Origin: Sandaracinaceae bacterium
GTDB lineage: Bacteria > Myxococcota_A > Polyangia > Polyangiales > Houyiibacteriaceae
Reading direction: 5' to 3'
DNA length: 64,000 nt
Assembly: GCA_016706685.1 (NCBI GenBank)
Contig: JADJJE010000021.1
Location: 62,001-126,000 of the forward strand
In this document: piece by piece, positions 1-8,688 of the stretch
Numbering within the stretch: position 1 is the stretch's first letter
How the letters are laid out: each line of letters starts with the position of its first letter
The notes under the pieces: model-generated
Told to the model about the DNA's origin: nothing
Databases searched by the model: none
The model's input: the letters and a program-made list of their open reading frames with translations, nothing else
Made by a program: the position numbers and the translations under genes

Positions 1-149
1 ACGGTGCCGCTCAGCTCGGCCTGGTCCACCACCAGGAAGCCCGTGGCGCCGGCCGGCAGCTCTTCCCACGAGACGCACCCGCTGGTGGCTGCGGACAAGC
101 CGAGCAGCGTGCTGAGAGCGAGCGGGGACCGAGTGTGGTGCGAGTGCAT
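1..149 (-). CDS. Putative lipoprotein, N-terminal part only (3' end outside window)
   Basis: The reading frame starts with ATG at 149-147 and stays open to the window edge, giving 49 residues of an unfinished protein. The N-terminus is signal-like: a short His/Arg-containing n-region, a Leu/Ala-rich stretch around residues 9-22, then T-S-G-C with Cys25 as a possible lipidation site. The lipobox is weak because residue -3 is Thr rather than Leu. No domain is visible in the remaining 24 residues. The gene lies 65 bp downstream of queE on the same strand, so it may be the last gene of that operon. The function is unknown. Confidence 0.5.
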   Translation of the reverse strand, partial: MHSHHTRSPLALSTLLGLSAATSGCVSWEELPAGATGFLVVDQAELSGT

Positions 150-214
150 ACGGCAATCAGTCTATCGCCACCGCCGGCTGTCCGCCAAGGGGGGCGCTAC
201 GACGCCTTCGACCG

Positions 215-868
215 CTACACGCCGGTGGCGTCGGGGGCCCAGATGTACTTGTGCATCTGCAGCTGCACGCGCACGGGCAGCGCGTCTTCCAGCACCCACG
301 CCACCAGGTCGCGCGGGGCGAGCTCGTTGAACACGCAGCTCATCAGCACGGAGGCCACGCGCGCGCTGAGGTCGTGCTCGCGAATGACGCCCCGCGCCCA
401 CTCGTAGTCGGCGCGGTCGGCCAGCACGAACTTCACCTCGTCGCGCTTCGTGAGCAGGGGGATGTTGGCCCAGCGGTTGCGCTCGTGCTCGCCGCTGCCC
501 GGGGCCTTCAAGTCCATGATGCGGTGCACGCGCGGGTCCACAGCGCTGATGTCGCGCTCCCCGCTGGTCTCGATGAGCACGGTGCGCGCCGCATCGGCAA
601 GCGCTGCCATGAGCGGCAGCACGCCCTTCTGCAGCAGCGGCTCGCCGCCCGTGAGCTCCACCAGCGGCGTGCCCGTGGCTAGCGCGGCCGCGAGCACGTC
701 TTCCATGCTCATGCGCTCGCCGCCCGAGAAGGCCTGCGGCGTGTCGCACCAGCGGCAACGCAGGTTGCAGGCCGACGTGCGCACGAACGTGCAGGGCAGC
801 CCGGCCCACGTGGATTCGCCCTGGATGGACGCGTAGATCTCGTGGATGAGCAGCGTGTCGCTCATCAC
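215..868 (-). CDS. queE: 7-carboxy-7-deazaguanine synthase QueE
   Basis: This is a radical-SAM enzyme of 7-deazaguanine (queuosine precursor) synthesis that converts 6-carboxytetrahydropterin to 7-carboxy-7-deazaguanine. The 217-residue protein has the family's normal short length. The N-terminal motif I-Q-G-E-S (15-19) is followed by the iron-sulfur cluster motif C-x3-C-x2-C at Cys34, Cys38 and Cys41, then a T-G-G-E-P segment typical of SAM binding in QueE. Two Met codons are adjacent at the start. The start overlaps the stop of the upstream SGNH lipoprotein gene by 4 bp (ATGA), which suggests translational coupling. No other queuosine gene is in the window, so the pathway must be completed elsewhere. 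Confidence 0.93.
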   Translation of the reverse strand: MMSDTLLIHEIYASIQGESTWAGLPCTFVRTSACNLRCRWCDTPQAFSGGERMSMEDVLAAALATGTPLVELTGGEPLLQKGVLPLMAALADAARTVLIETSGERDISAVDPRVHRIMDLKAPGSGEHERNRWANIPLLTKRDEVKFVLADRADYEWARGVIREHDLSARVASVLMSCVFNELAPRDLVAWVLEDALPVRVQLQMHKYIWAPDATGV

Positions 869-2298
869 TCGCTCTCGTCCACCAGCGAGAACAGCACCGG
901 TGCGTCGTGCAGGTCACGCGCCGACTGCGGGTCCACCTCCACCACGAAGTGGTGCAGCCCGGGTGCTAGCTCGAACATGCCTTCCGGGGTGCCGCCGCCT
1001 TGGCAGAGCGCCGCGTCCACCGTTTCGCCCAGGTGGTAGATGCCCACGTGCACCTCGTCGTCCGGCGTGACCACCGACGCACGGATGCGCATGGGCGTGT
1101 CCACCAGCACGCGGTAGACACGCTCGGGGCCCGGCGCCCCGGCGGCCTCGCAGCCGTCGTAGCCGTCCAGCGTGGCCACGCTGGGCGAGAGGCGCGCGGC
1201 AAAGGGCAGGGTCGCGATGCCCTCGGGAGACGTCACGGTGCCCTCGCCGAGGGGCAGAGGGGGGGCGCTCGCGTCGGGCGCGCCGGTGGGCCCGTCCAGC
1301 GCCTGACGCACCTGGTGCAGCACCTGCAGCGTGAGCAGGTTGCGGATGTTGTGGCCGCCCGAGAGGCCCTCGTCCGTGAGGTCGCATGGCAGCATCCGTG
1401 GCCCTCGGCGGAACACGTTGGGGTGCACGCCGTCCGCGGCGAGGCCCAGACCCGGCAGCGGCAGCATGGCCTGGTGGAAGTCCACGTAGGGCAGGTCGAA
1501 CGCCTGCGCCACCGACGCGGTGATGCTGTTGTAGCGCTGCACCCACGGCTCCATCTCGCGGCTGCGGCGTGGCTGGATGGCGCCCAGGATGGGGATGACC
1601 CCCTGCTCGGTGAGGTTCTCCACCAGCGCGATCAGGCGGCGCGCATAGACGCGCGGGTTCATGGCCTGCACGTCGTTGCCGCCGAAGAAAGCGAGCGCGA
1701 AGCGTGGGCGCAGCGTGCGGATCTCGCGCTGCACGCGCGACGGCCGCCCGGTCATGCCCTGGCGCAGACTCCAGCCCACGCCCGCGGCCTCGCTGGTGCG
1801 CATGAAGACGTTGCCGCCGGCCACGTCGGCGGCGCGAAAGGCGTCCAGCGTGGGGGACAGCTCACCATGCGGCCCGAGGTCCACGTCGGGCCCGGCGAAG
1901 CAGTGCAGGTAGGCCTGGCTCACGATGCTGGAGCCACCCATCTTGGCGAACACGTCGTCGCGCAGGTCGGCGTTGCGCGCGGCGATGCGGCGCAGGTTGG
2001 CGCGCATGCTGTCGGTGATGGGCGTGATCAACGGCAGCGTGTTGCGCTGCACCGGCGTGAGCGGCGGGGCGCTCGCTGGCTCCTCCTCCGGCTCCGCGAG
2101 CTCGGCGACCGCCGTGGCGGGCTCGGCCTGCTCGCTGCCGGCGCCCGTGTTCGGGGTGGGCTGGGCTTCGCCGCGCGCCTGAGCGTCGGGCAGGCCATTG
2201 CTGCCACAGCCCGCGATCCCCAACGAGAGGAACACGAGCGCCGCCAGGTGGCGTGGGGGCGCGTGGGGCGCGAGAGAGGAGGGCGGTCGAAGGGACAT
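865..2298 (-). CDS. SGNH/GDSL-like hydrolase lipoprotein
   Basis: A 477-residue exported protein. The start at 2298 was chosen because it places a signal peptide with an I-A-G-C lipobox (Cys31) at the N-terminus; the frame is open further upstream but without coding character. A Glu/Pro/Ala-rich linker runs to about residue 80. The hydrolase domain follows, with three SGNH blocks: G-G-S-S at 121-124 in the position of the GDS motif, G-G-N-D in the middle, and D-G-V-H-P-N near the end of the core. The block I Asp is replaced by Gly, while the Ser, Asn and Asp-x-x-His elements remain, so activity is plausible. Family members are esterases or acyl/acetyl hydrolases; the substrate here is unknown. 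The gene overlaps queE by 4 bp. Confidence 0.72.
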   Translation of the reverse strand: MSLRPPSSLAPHAPPRHLAALVFLSLGIAGCGSNGLPDAQARGEAQPTPNTGAGSEQAEPATAVAELAEPEEEPASAPPLTPVQRNTLPLITPITDSMRANLRRIAARNADLRDDVFAKMGGSSIVSQAYLHCFAGPDVDLGPHGELSPTLDAFRAADVAGGNVFMRTSEAAGVGWSLRQGMTGRPSRVQREIRTLRPRFALAFFGGNDVQAMNPRVYARRLIALVENLTEQGVIPILGAIQPRRSREMEPWVQRYNSITASVAQAFDLPYVDFHQAMLPLPGLGLAADGVHPNVFRRGPRMLPCDLTDEGLSGGHNIRNLLTLQVLHQVRQALDGPTGAPDASAPPLPLGEGTVTSPEGIATLPFAARLSPSVATLDGYDGCEAAGAPGPERVYRVLVDTPMRIRASVVTPDDEVHVGIYHLGETVDAALCQGGGTPEGMFELAPGLHHFVVEVDPQSARDLHDAPVLFSLVDESE

Positions 2299-2482
2299 GC
2301 GAGGTGGGGTGCCCGAGCGCGGGGACCTTAAAGGAGAGCCACGGGAGGTCTGACGGCGGGGAGTATGGGCCGACCGGCGGGAACGTGCGATCCGAAGTCT
2401 GCGCGCACAAGGATTCCGCGCCCGGGGGCCCCCGTCCACATCGCGACGAGTGGGCCGGTTCCCCGGCGTGGCCGGCGAGGCG

Positions 2483-3799
2483 TCAGCTCTGGAACGCGCG
2501 CGCCTGGGAGCGCAGCAGCTCGCCGCGCATGTGCTCCACCAGCGCCCGGCGCGCCGACAGCGTGCTGCGTGGGCCGCGCCCTTCTGCCAGCTCGATGATC
2601 TGCGCGTAGAAGTACGCCACCGCCGCCTGGTTGTTGAGGCCGCGCACCTTGGCGTTCTCGCTGTCGGGGCCGAGCGCACCGGGGCCCAGGCGCAGCTCGC
2701 GCTCGGGCGTGGGAAGCACGTCCAGCGTGCCCGACAGCAGCTGGCGCGCGAGGTCCGGCTCGAGGCAGAACGGACGCGCGATGCCGATGACGTCCACCTC
2801 GTCGTCGCGCAACGACTCGCGCATGAAGCCCGCGGTGCGGAAGCCGCCCGTGACCATCATGGGCAGCTCGGGCGCCGCCGCGCGGATGGTGCGCGCGTAG
2901 TCCAGGAAGAACGCCTCGCGCGCCTTCGTGGACTTGGCGCGGCCTTCGTAGCTGCGCATGCCGTCGTTCACGAACGCGAGCGCTTCATAGGTGCCACCGG
3001 AGATCTCGAGGAGGTCCACGCCCTCGTCGGCCAGCCAGCGCGCCACCGTGGCGGACTCCACGGCGGTGAAGCCACCCTTCTGGAAGTCCGACGAGTTGAG
3101 CTTCACGGCAATGGGGAAGCGCGCGCCCACCTCGCGGCGCACGGCCCGCACCACCTCGAGCAGGAAGCGCGCGCGGTTCTTGAGCGGCCCGCCCCACTCG
3201 TCGTCGCGCAGGTTCACGATGGGCGAGAGGAACTGGCTGATGAGGTAGCCGTGGGCGGCGTGGATCTGCACGCCGCTGAAGCCGGCCTCCTTGGCCAAGC
3301 GGGCGGCGTTGGCCCATGCGCGGATCAGCGTCTCGATCTCGTGCCCGCGCAGCGCGCGCGGGCGCGCGAACAGGCCCAGCAGGTGGAGGCCCACCGCCGA
3401 GGGCGCCAACGGCTCTTGCGATGTGGACCGCGTGCACTGCCGCCCCGGGTGGTTGAGCTGCATGAAGAGCTGCGCGCCGTTCGCGGTGCCGGCCTTGGCC
3501 CACACACGAAACGCGTCGAGCGACGACGTCTGGTCCAGCACCACGTTGCCCGCGCGCTCGAGGAAGCGCCGGTCGACCATGACGTTGCCGGTGATGGAGA
3601 GCCCCACGCCGCCCTCGGCCCAGCGCTGATAGAGGCGCGTGTGCCGCTCGGTGGGCTGGTCGTGCGGGTCGGCCAGGCCCTCCGTCATGGCCGCCTTGGC
3701 CACGCGGTTGGGGAGCGTGGCACCACAGGCGAGCTTCAACGGACGAGCGAGTGGGTCCTGCACCCGATCATCGTGCACGAAGGGCGTGTCGGGATCCAT
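2483..3799 (-). CDS. NADH:flavin oxidoreductase, Old Yellow Enzyme family
   Basis: A 438-residue FMN-dependent ene-reductase-type TIM barrel. The N-terminal L-P-N-R-V-A-K-A-A-M-T-E segment is the usual flavin-contacting strand. H-A-A-H-G-Y-L (near residue 190) carries the substrate-binding histidine pair and is followed by the R-x-D-x-W-G-G pattern. The end has the phosphate-binding G-G-F-R and I-G-I-A-R-P-F segments. The length suits a single-domain OYE without the FAD/FeS extension of 2,4-dienoyl-CoA reductase. The start at 3799 was chosen because homology begins there; an upstream start would add 29 residues overlapping tonB. It lies 22 bp after tonB, so it may be the last gene of the exbB-exbD-tonB operon. 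The substrate is unknown. Confidence 0.85.
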   Translation of the reverse strand: MDPDTPFVHDDRVQDPLARPLKLACGATLPNRVAKAAMTEGLADPHDQPTERHTRLYQRWAEGGVGLSITGNVMVDRRFLERAGNVVLDQTSSLDAFRVWAKAGTANGAQLFMQLNHPGRQCTRSTSQEPLAPSAVGLHLLGLFARPRALRGHEIETLIRAWANAARLAKEAGFSGVQIHAAHGYLISQFLSPIVNLRDDEWGGPLKNRARFLLEVVRAVRREVGARFPIAVKLNSSDFQKGGFTAVESATVARWLADEGVDLLEISGGTYEALAFVNDGMRSYEGRAKSTKAREAFFLDYARTIRAAAPELPMMVTGGFRTAGFMRESLRDDEVDVIGIARPFCLEPDLARQLLSGTLDVLPTPERELRLGPGALGPDSENAKVRGLNNQAAVAYFYAQIIELAEGRGPRSTLSARRALVEHMRGELLRSQARAFQS

Positions 3800-3821
3800 G
3801 GGCGCGATAATCGCCCTTGCT

Positions 3822-4685
3822 TCAGCGCTCGAAGCGCAGCCGGATGGGGTGCGAAGCGGTGCGCACCGGGGTGCCCCGTGCGTCACGCGCCGGCGGCAGG
3901 CTGTGACGCAGCGCGCAGCGGCGCGCCTCCACGTCGAAGCCGTAGCCGGAGTGCCGGACGACGCGCACGTCGGTGATCTCGCCGCTGGCTTCCACGGCCA
4001 CCCGCATGTTCACGAACTCCACGTCCACGTCGAGGCCGCTCGCGGCGGCGGGCCAGTCGCAGCGCCAGGCGCGGGTGGGCTGCCCCACCGGGCGAGCCTG
4101 CGAGTTGGGCGCGGCGGCCCCGGCGCCGGTTCCGTCTGTGACCCCCCGGCGCGCGTCGACGTTGTTGGAGTGAACTGGGCTCGTGCTGGTGCCCGTGCTG
4201 GCCGTGACCCCGCCCGCGTACACCTCGCCTGCGCCGGTGACCACCGAGAAGCCCGGCGCTTCGGCGGCGCCTGGATCCGCCGCGGCTTGCACCACCTCAG
4301 CGGCCTCTGCGGGTGCGGCGGGCGCGGGCTCGGCAGGAGGCATGGGCTCGGCAGGCGGTGCGACTTCCGCTGCGGCCTCGCGGCTCGGCAACGATGCGGC
4401 TTGCCGCAGCACAGGCTCGGGCGCTGGGGGCAGCGGCTCGACCGGGGCAGGCGGTGGCACTGGGATCTCGCGCGCCATCGACACGCGCAACTGCGGGCGC
4501 GCCGCCACCACGAGCGCCGAGCTCGGCGGCGGGAGCATGGCGCTGGCCCAGCCCACTCCCAGGTGCACCGCGAGCCCCACGACCAGCGCGAAGCCCGTGA
4601 CGCGACGCGGTGGCCCCCTGCGCCCCGAGAGCACGATGCCTGCGATGCTCGGCGCGGCAGGCGCAACGCTGCGTGGCGGCGTCAT
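3822..4685 (-). CDS. tonB: TonB-family energy transducer
   Basis: A 287-residue protein with TonB layout: a cytoplasmic N-terminus, one transmembrane helix at about residues 28-48, a long Pro/Ala/Glu-rich periplasm-spanning region to about 150, a Gly/Ser/Thr linker, and a C-terminal domain from about 225. The C-terminus has the V-A-V-E-A-S-G-E-I pattern and ends in a beta strand, as in TonB C-domains that dock on receptor TonB boxes. The start overlaps the end of exbD by 4 bp. With ExbB and ExbD it should transmit proton-motive force to outer-membrane receptors; no receptor lies beside it. A second TonB-like gene at 41.6-42.4 kb belongs to a separate system. Confidence 0.85.
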   Translation of the reverse strand: MTPPRSVAPAAPSIAGIVLSGRRGPPRRVTGFALVVGLAVHLGVGWASAMLPPPSSALVVAARPQLRVSMAREIPVPPPAPVEPLPPAPEPVLRQAASLPSREAAAEVAPPAEPMPPAEPAPAAPAEAAEVVQAAADPGAAEAPGFSVVTGAGEVYAGGVTASTGTSTSPVHSNNVDARRGVTDGTGAGAAAPNSQARPVGQPTRAWRCDWPAAASGLDVDVEFVNMRVAVEASGEITDVRVVRHSGYGFDVEARRCALRHSLPPARDARGTPVRTASHPIRLRFER

Positions 4686-5161
4686 CGGACGGCGGCTCCA
4701 GGCGCGTCTTCTCTGGACACCGTGCCCTCCACGGGTGGACGCACACTCGCGCTCGGCACGTCGGGGCGCAGTGCGCCGAACGCCACGTGGGTCAGGCCGC
4801 CTTCGCTGAGCGCGTCCAAGATGCGGATGACCCGCCCGTGCGAGACGGCCTGGTCCGCCGAGATCACCGCGCGGGCATCGGGATGCTCGGCCAGCACGGC
4901 GCGTGCTCGAACCACCAGCGCGTCCACCGTGATGGCCTCGCCGTCCACCCGCATGGACCCCTCGCGTGGGACCACCACCGACAGCACGGTCTGCAGCTCT
5001 TCGGCGCCCGCGGCGCGCGGCAGGTCGAGCGGCACCGCCGGCGTCACCACGATCTTGGCGGTGACGATGAAGATGACGAGCAGCACCAGCGTGATGTCCA
5101 CCAGGGGCGTCACGTTGATGCCCTCGATGATCCCGCCGCGACGTGGGCCCGAGCTCGCCAT
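4682..5161 (-). CDS. exbD: ExbD/TolR-family biopolymer transport protein
   Basis: A 159-residue protein with a short cytoplasmic N-terminus, the characteristic I-N-V-T-P-L-V-D motif at about 15-22 holding the proton-path aspartate (Asp22), and one transmembrane helix to about residue 40. A periplasmic domain with alternating strands and helices follows. The last 35 residues extend beyond the usual core and are Pro/Val-rich. The gene begins 3 bp after exbB ends and overlaps tonB by 4 bp, so the three genes are certainly co-translated. Role: with ExbB, couples proton flow to TonB movement at the inner membrane. Confidence 0.9.
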   Translation of the reverse strand: MASSGPRRGGIIEGINVTPLVDITLVLLVIFIVTAKIVVTPAVPLDLPRAAGAEELQTVLSVVVPREGSMRVDGEAITVDALVVRARAVLAEHPDARAVISADQAVSHGRVIRILDALSEGGLTHVAFGALRPDVPSASVRPPVEGTVSREDAPGAAVR

Positions 5162-5164
5162 CGG

Positions 5165-5824
5165 TTAGTCGTCCTCCGACACCAGGTAGGCGAGCACCAG
5201 GTTGGACACGGTCTCCGCGTCGTCGAGCAGCACCGCCAGCTTGCGCTGGAAGAAATTGTACGCGGCGACCGCGGGGAGGGCGACGGCGATGCCCACGGCG
5301 GTGGCCACCAAGGCCTCGGCGATGGCGGACATCACGGCGCCCGACGCGACCTGACTCGCTGCGCCCGAGCCCGCGGTGGCCGTGGCCTGGCCAAGCTCCT
5401 CAAAGGCGAGGATCACGCCGATGACGGTGCCGAACAGCCCCACGAACGGCGCGTTGTTGCCCACGGTGCCCAGGAACACGAGGCGCGCTTCGAGCGTCTT
5501 CCGCTCGGCGGCCACAGCGCTCAGCATGCCCTTGTCGGCCGCTTGCGACCCGCGCCCCGCCAGCCGCAGGCCTGCCGTGGCCACCGCGGCGGCAACGGAG
5601 CGCATGGGGCGCAGGCACTCGATCGCCAGGTCGTACGCACCGCTCTGCAGGTGCCCGTCGAGCTGCGCCATCAGCGACCGCACGTCATCGGTGCGCGAGC
5701 GGAAGAACAGGAAGCGCTCTACCGCGATGATCACGCTGACGAGCGACAGCGCGAACAGCAGCCAGAGCACGAAGGTGGCGCCGGCGGTGACGAGCAGGTT
5801 CTTGGTGGTCTCGATGAGGTTCAT
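5165..5824 (-). CDS. exbB: ExbB/TolQ/MotA-family proton channel
   Basis: A 219-residue inner-membrane protein with three hydrophobic segments: residues about 13-35, then two near 120-140 and 165-190. The conserved block between and within the last two (G-N-N-A-P-F-V-G-L-F-G-T-V and the A-I-A-E-A-L-V-A-T-A-V-G run) is diagnostic for MotA/TolQ/ExbB channels. A GAGGAG ribosome-binding site lies about 10 bp upstream of the ATG. It is the first gene of exbB-exbD-tonB. The preceding 100 bp include an AT-rich stretch resembling a Fur operator, which would fit iron-regulated expression. Confidence 0.9.
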   Translation of the reverse strand: MNLIETTKNLLVTAGATFVLWLLFALSLVSVIIAVERFLFFRSRTDDVRSLMAQLDGHLQSGAYDLAIECLRPMRSVAAAVATAGLRLAGRGSQAADKGMLSAVAAERKTLEARLVFLGTVGNNAPFVGLFGTVIGVILAFEELGQATATAGSGAASQVASGAVMSAIAEALVATAVGIAVALPAVAAYNFFQRKLAVLLDDAETVSNLVLAYLVSEDD

Positions 5825-5879
5825 GGTCGCGTCTCCTCGGCCATCCGGGGCTCGCGTGGGACCTCACTCCTTGCCTTAA

Positions 5880-5900
5880 TGAAAACGAAAGTCAAACTCA
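5880..5900 (-). promoter_or_regulatory. Fur-box-like operator upstream of exbB-exbD-tonB
   Basis: A 21-bp site 56 bp upstream of the exbB start. Read on the minus strand it begins TGA, ends TTTTCA, and matches the classical overlapping 7-1-7 Fur consensus at 14 of 21 positions by direct comparison. It is the most AT-rich stretch for several kilobases in a very GC-rich context. Fur control of TonB energising genes is well established in other bacteria; control here is inferred from sequence alone. Confidence 0.5.
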
Positions 5901-5928
5901 ATTAGGCGTCGGCAGGGCACGGCAGCGC

Positions 5929-7134
5929 TCAGGGGGGCGCCCCACATGCCACCCCTGCCCACTGCACCGCCGCGCCCAGCACCTCGGTGCCGTAGCCGAT
6001 GAGTTCTGCCAGCCTCGCGATCTCATGCTGCCGGTAGAGGCGCAAGGCCGCGCGCGGTCCGGGGGTGGGGAGGTGCCCCATGATCGTGTCCAGGCCATCG
6101 GGCAGCGCCTGGAACGCGTCGATCACGGCTCCGTGCGGCGGCTGGGGGACATCGGCGAGCGTCGCCAAGACGGCCGCCCGCAGCGTCTCGAGGCCGCCGC
6201 GCATCTCCTGCTCGGTCTCCGCGTCGCGTAGCGCGCCGAGCGCGTCGTCCACCCCCTGTTGCGTGCCGCGAGTCAGGTAGGTGTCCACCTCGCGCAGCAC
6301 GTCGCCGAGGTCCGAGGCGGAGTCTCGCACCCGCTCGAGGTCGTCCAGCGCGGGCTCGCTCTCGATCCACTGGAGGAGCGCGGTCGTCCCTTCTAGCTGC
6401 TCGCTCTGCGCGGCCTCCCACTCCTCGCGCTCGCTGGTGTACGACAACAGGTTCACGTGAGCATGCGCGCTCGCACCCACCAGCTCGTCGAACACCGCCG
6501 CGTAGAGCGCGATGGTCGCGGCCGAACAGTCGGTCGCGTTGCCAGCGCGCGGCGTGGCATCGGCCATCATCCCCTCGGCCGCGTTCAGCAGCGCCGGCAG
6601 GATGGCCTGCACCGCCTCCCGGAGCACCAGCGTGTCGCCCGACTCCTCGGACTCCGCAAGGGCGTCGGCGAGGTGCTCGCGCAGCTCACTCACGGCGTCG
6701 GCGAGCGGGTGTTGTTCGGCGCGCAATGCGCTCTCCAGCTCGGCCAGCTCGGCCTGGGCATCGGTCAGTTCGTACCGGCGCGCCTCGGCTTCGGGGTCAT
6801 CGCCGGTGGCCACCTCGTCGTAGTCCGACCCCGCGGCGACCTCGTCGTAGTAGTCCCCCTCGCCATAGCTGCCGTCTTCATCGATCGCCGCCGACATGTC
6901 GAAGCGGTCGGACCCGGGCACGCGCGAGAAGAACGCGTCCTCGAGCAGCTGCCCCGTGGCCCCGCGGGGTTCGTTGGCGGGTGCGACCGGCGTGGTGGTG
7001 GTTGCCGTTCCCGCTCGCGAGCCCCCGCACCCCGCGGCACACGCGGCGCCCAGCGCGAGGATGAGCGAGAGGGCAAGGGGACCCCGGTACCGCGAAGCCA
7101 GCAAGTCGAGAGGAGCCGAGTGGTCGCCGCGCAT
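5929..7134 (-). CDS. Hypothetical acidic lipoprotein
   Basis: A 401-residue protein of unknown function. The N-terminus is a signal peptide with a hydrophobic core at about 20-31 and two candidate lipid cysteines, Cys32 (G-A-A-C) and Cys36 (A-A-G-C). Residues 40-110 form a Thr/Pro then Asp/Glu/Tyr-rich low-complexity region with repeated Y-D-E-V. From about 115 on the sequence is helical, acidic and Leu/Ala-rich, with coiled-coil-like stretches (120-170, 260-330). No catalytic motif is visible. It is transcribed toward exbB but is separated from it by the Fur-like site, so it probably belongs to a different unit. The 53-bp gap to the divergent MATE gene must carry its promoter. Confidence 0.75.
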   Translation of the reverse strand: MRGDHSAPLDLLASRYRGPLALSLILALGAACAAGCGGSRAGTATTTTPVAPANEPRGATGQLLEDAFFSRVPGSDRFDMSAAIDEDGSYGEGDYYDEVAAGSDYDEVATGDDPEAEARRYELTDAQAELAELESALRAEQHPLADAVSELREHLADALAESEESGDTLVLREAVQAILPALLNAAEGMMADATPRAGNATDCSAATIALYAAVFDELVGASAHAHVNLLSYTSEREEWEAAQSEQLEGTTALLQWIESEPALDDLERVRDSASDLGDVLREVDTYLTRGTQQGVDDALGALRDAETEQEMRGGLETLRAAVLATLADVPQPPHGAVIDAFQALPDGLDTIMGHLPTPGPRAALRLYRQHEIARLAELIGYGTEVLGAAVQWAGVACGAPP

Positions 7135-7187
7135 GGCGCGCAGCGTACCACCGTGCCCCGCTCGCTCGCGCCTGCTAGAGCGGCCCG

Positions 7188-8582
7188 ATGCCCCCCAGCA
7201 CCACGGTCGACGCGCTGCCCGGCGCGCCGTTCGCCGCGCCTTCTGCGCTGCGTGAGCTGGTGCGCTTGGCGCTGCCGGTGATCGGGCTGAACCTGCTCAA
7301 CGTCACGGCGCTGATCGTGGACGCGGTGATGTGCGGCAACCTGCCCAACGGCGAGGAGGCGCTCATGGCGCTGGGCTTCGCGGGGCAGATCTCGTTCCTC
7401 ATGATCGTCATCATGATGGGCGTGACCGTGGGCGCCGTGGCGCTGGTGGCGCGCGCGCACGGGGCCAGGGCGCGCGACCGGGTGCAGCACCTCTTGCAGC
7501 AGTCGGTGCAGCTCACGCTCATCGTGGGCGTGGTGGCAGGCGCGTTGGGCGTGGCCATCACGCGGCCGCTCCTGTGGATGTTGGGCGCCACGCCCGCCGT
7601 AGAGGACGCGGCCTACACCTATCTCGCGCCGCTCATGGCCGCGACGGTTATCGGGTACCTCAACATCCTGTTCGGCGCGGTGCTGCGCGGCGTGGGCAAC
7701 ACGCGCTTGGCGTTGTTCGCGGCCATCGTGGTGAACCTGCTCAACGTGCTGCTCAACACGGTGCTGATCTTCGGCATGGGCCCCGTCCCCGCGCTGGGGC
7801 TGGCGGGTGCGGCCTGGGGCACCATCCTCGCCCAGCTGGTGGGGGTGCTGCTCACCGTGTACCTGCTGCGCCGCGGCGCCGAGCCCGCGCTCGAGCTGCG
7901 CCTGTCGTGGGCGCCCATGGACCTGCCGCTGGCCAAGGAACTCTTCCGCGTGGGCGCGCCCGCCGCGCTCGACATGATGATCATGAACTCGGCCCTGTTC
8001 GTGATCATCGCGCTCTTGGGGCGCGCCGAGCCGCTGGCCGTGGCGGCGCACGGCATCGGCATGCGCCTGCAGTCCCTGGCGTTCGTGCCCGGGCTCAGCA
8101 TCTCGCAGGCCACCGGCGCGCTGGTGGGCCAGAGCCTCGGCGCGGGGGACGTGCCGCGCGTGCGCCAGGTGGTGCGGGCCTCGAGCTGGCTGGCCGCGGG
8201 CGTGCTCAGCGCCATGGGGGTGATGATCATCCTGTTCGCCGCCCCGCTCATCGCGCTGTTCGGCGCGCACCCGGGCAGCGTGCTGGGAGACCTGACCTAC
8301 ACGTGGATGTGGCTGCTGGCGCTGGGCATGCCGCTGGTGGGCGCGCACTTCGCGTTCGTGGGCCTGTTCCAGGGCTCGGGCGCCACCAACACGGGCCTGG
8401 CCATCAACGCGCTCACGGTCTTCTTCTTTCAGATCCCGCTCTCGCTGGTGCTGGGCCCCGTGCTCGGCTGGGGCCCGTTGGGCATCTGGATCGCGTTTCC
8501 CGCCAGCTACGGGATGAAGCTGCTGCTGGAGCTGTGGGCCTACCGCCGCGGCCGCTGGGCCAAGGTGGGCGTCCACGCCTGA
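7188..8582 (+). CDS. MATE-family multidrug/Na+ antiporter
   Basis: A 464-residue inner-membrane exporter. The length and about twelve hydrophobic segments in two similar halves fit the MATE (NorM/DinF) family. Characteristic elements are the L-R-G-V-G-N-T-R segment near residue 165 and the Q-A-T-G-A-L-V-G-Q-S-L-G-A-G segment near 310, which is the inverted-repeat signature of the second half. Family members expel cationic drugs or metabolites by exchange with Na+ or H+; the substrate cannot be told. It is a single plus-strand gene, 106 bp before the SDR gene, and could be co-transcribed with it. Confidence 0.9.
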   Translation: MPPSTTVDALPGAPFAAPSALRELVRLALPVIGLNLLNVTALIVDAVMCGNLPNGEEALMALGFAGQISFLMIVIMMGVTVGAVALVARAHGARARDRVQHLLQQSVQLTLIVGVVAGALGVAITRPLLWMLGATPAVEDAAYTYLAPLMAATVIGYLNILFGAVLRGVGNTRLALFAAIVVNLLNVLLNTVLIFGMGPVPALGLAGAAWGTILAQLVGVLLTVYLLRRGAEPALELRLSWAPMDLPLAKELFRVGAPAALDMMIMNSALFVIIALLGRAEPLAVAAHGIGMRLQSLAFVPGLSISQATGALVGQSLGAGDVPRVRQVVRASSWLAAGVLSAMGVMIILFAAPLIALFGAHPGSVLGDLTYTWMWLLALGMPLVGAHFAFVGLFQGSGATNTGLAINALTVFFFQIPLSLVLGPVLGWGPLGIWIAFPASYGMKLLLELWAYRRGRWAKVGVHA

Positions 8583-8688
8583 CGCAGGGGCGGGACTGCG
8601 GAGGTAACGCCCACGAACGGCTTGCGACCGACACGCCGCCCGCGCAGGATCGCGGCCCGAAGCCCACAGAGCACGGAGAGATCGGACC

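Noticed and set aside
2299..2679. N-terminal extension of the SGNH protein by 127 residues.
   Set aside because: The extension is Arg/Pro/Thr-rich without coding bias, while the internal Met at 2298 gives a good lipoprotein signal. The 184-bp gap to the next gene shows only a GC palindrome (2423-2434) with no loop.
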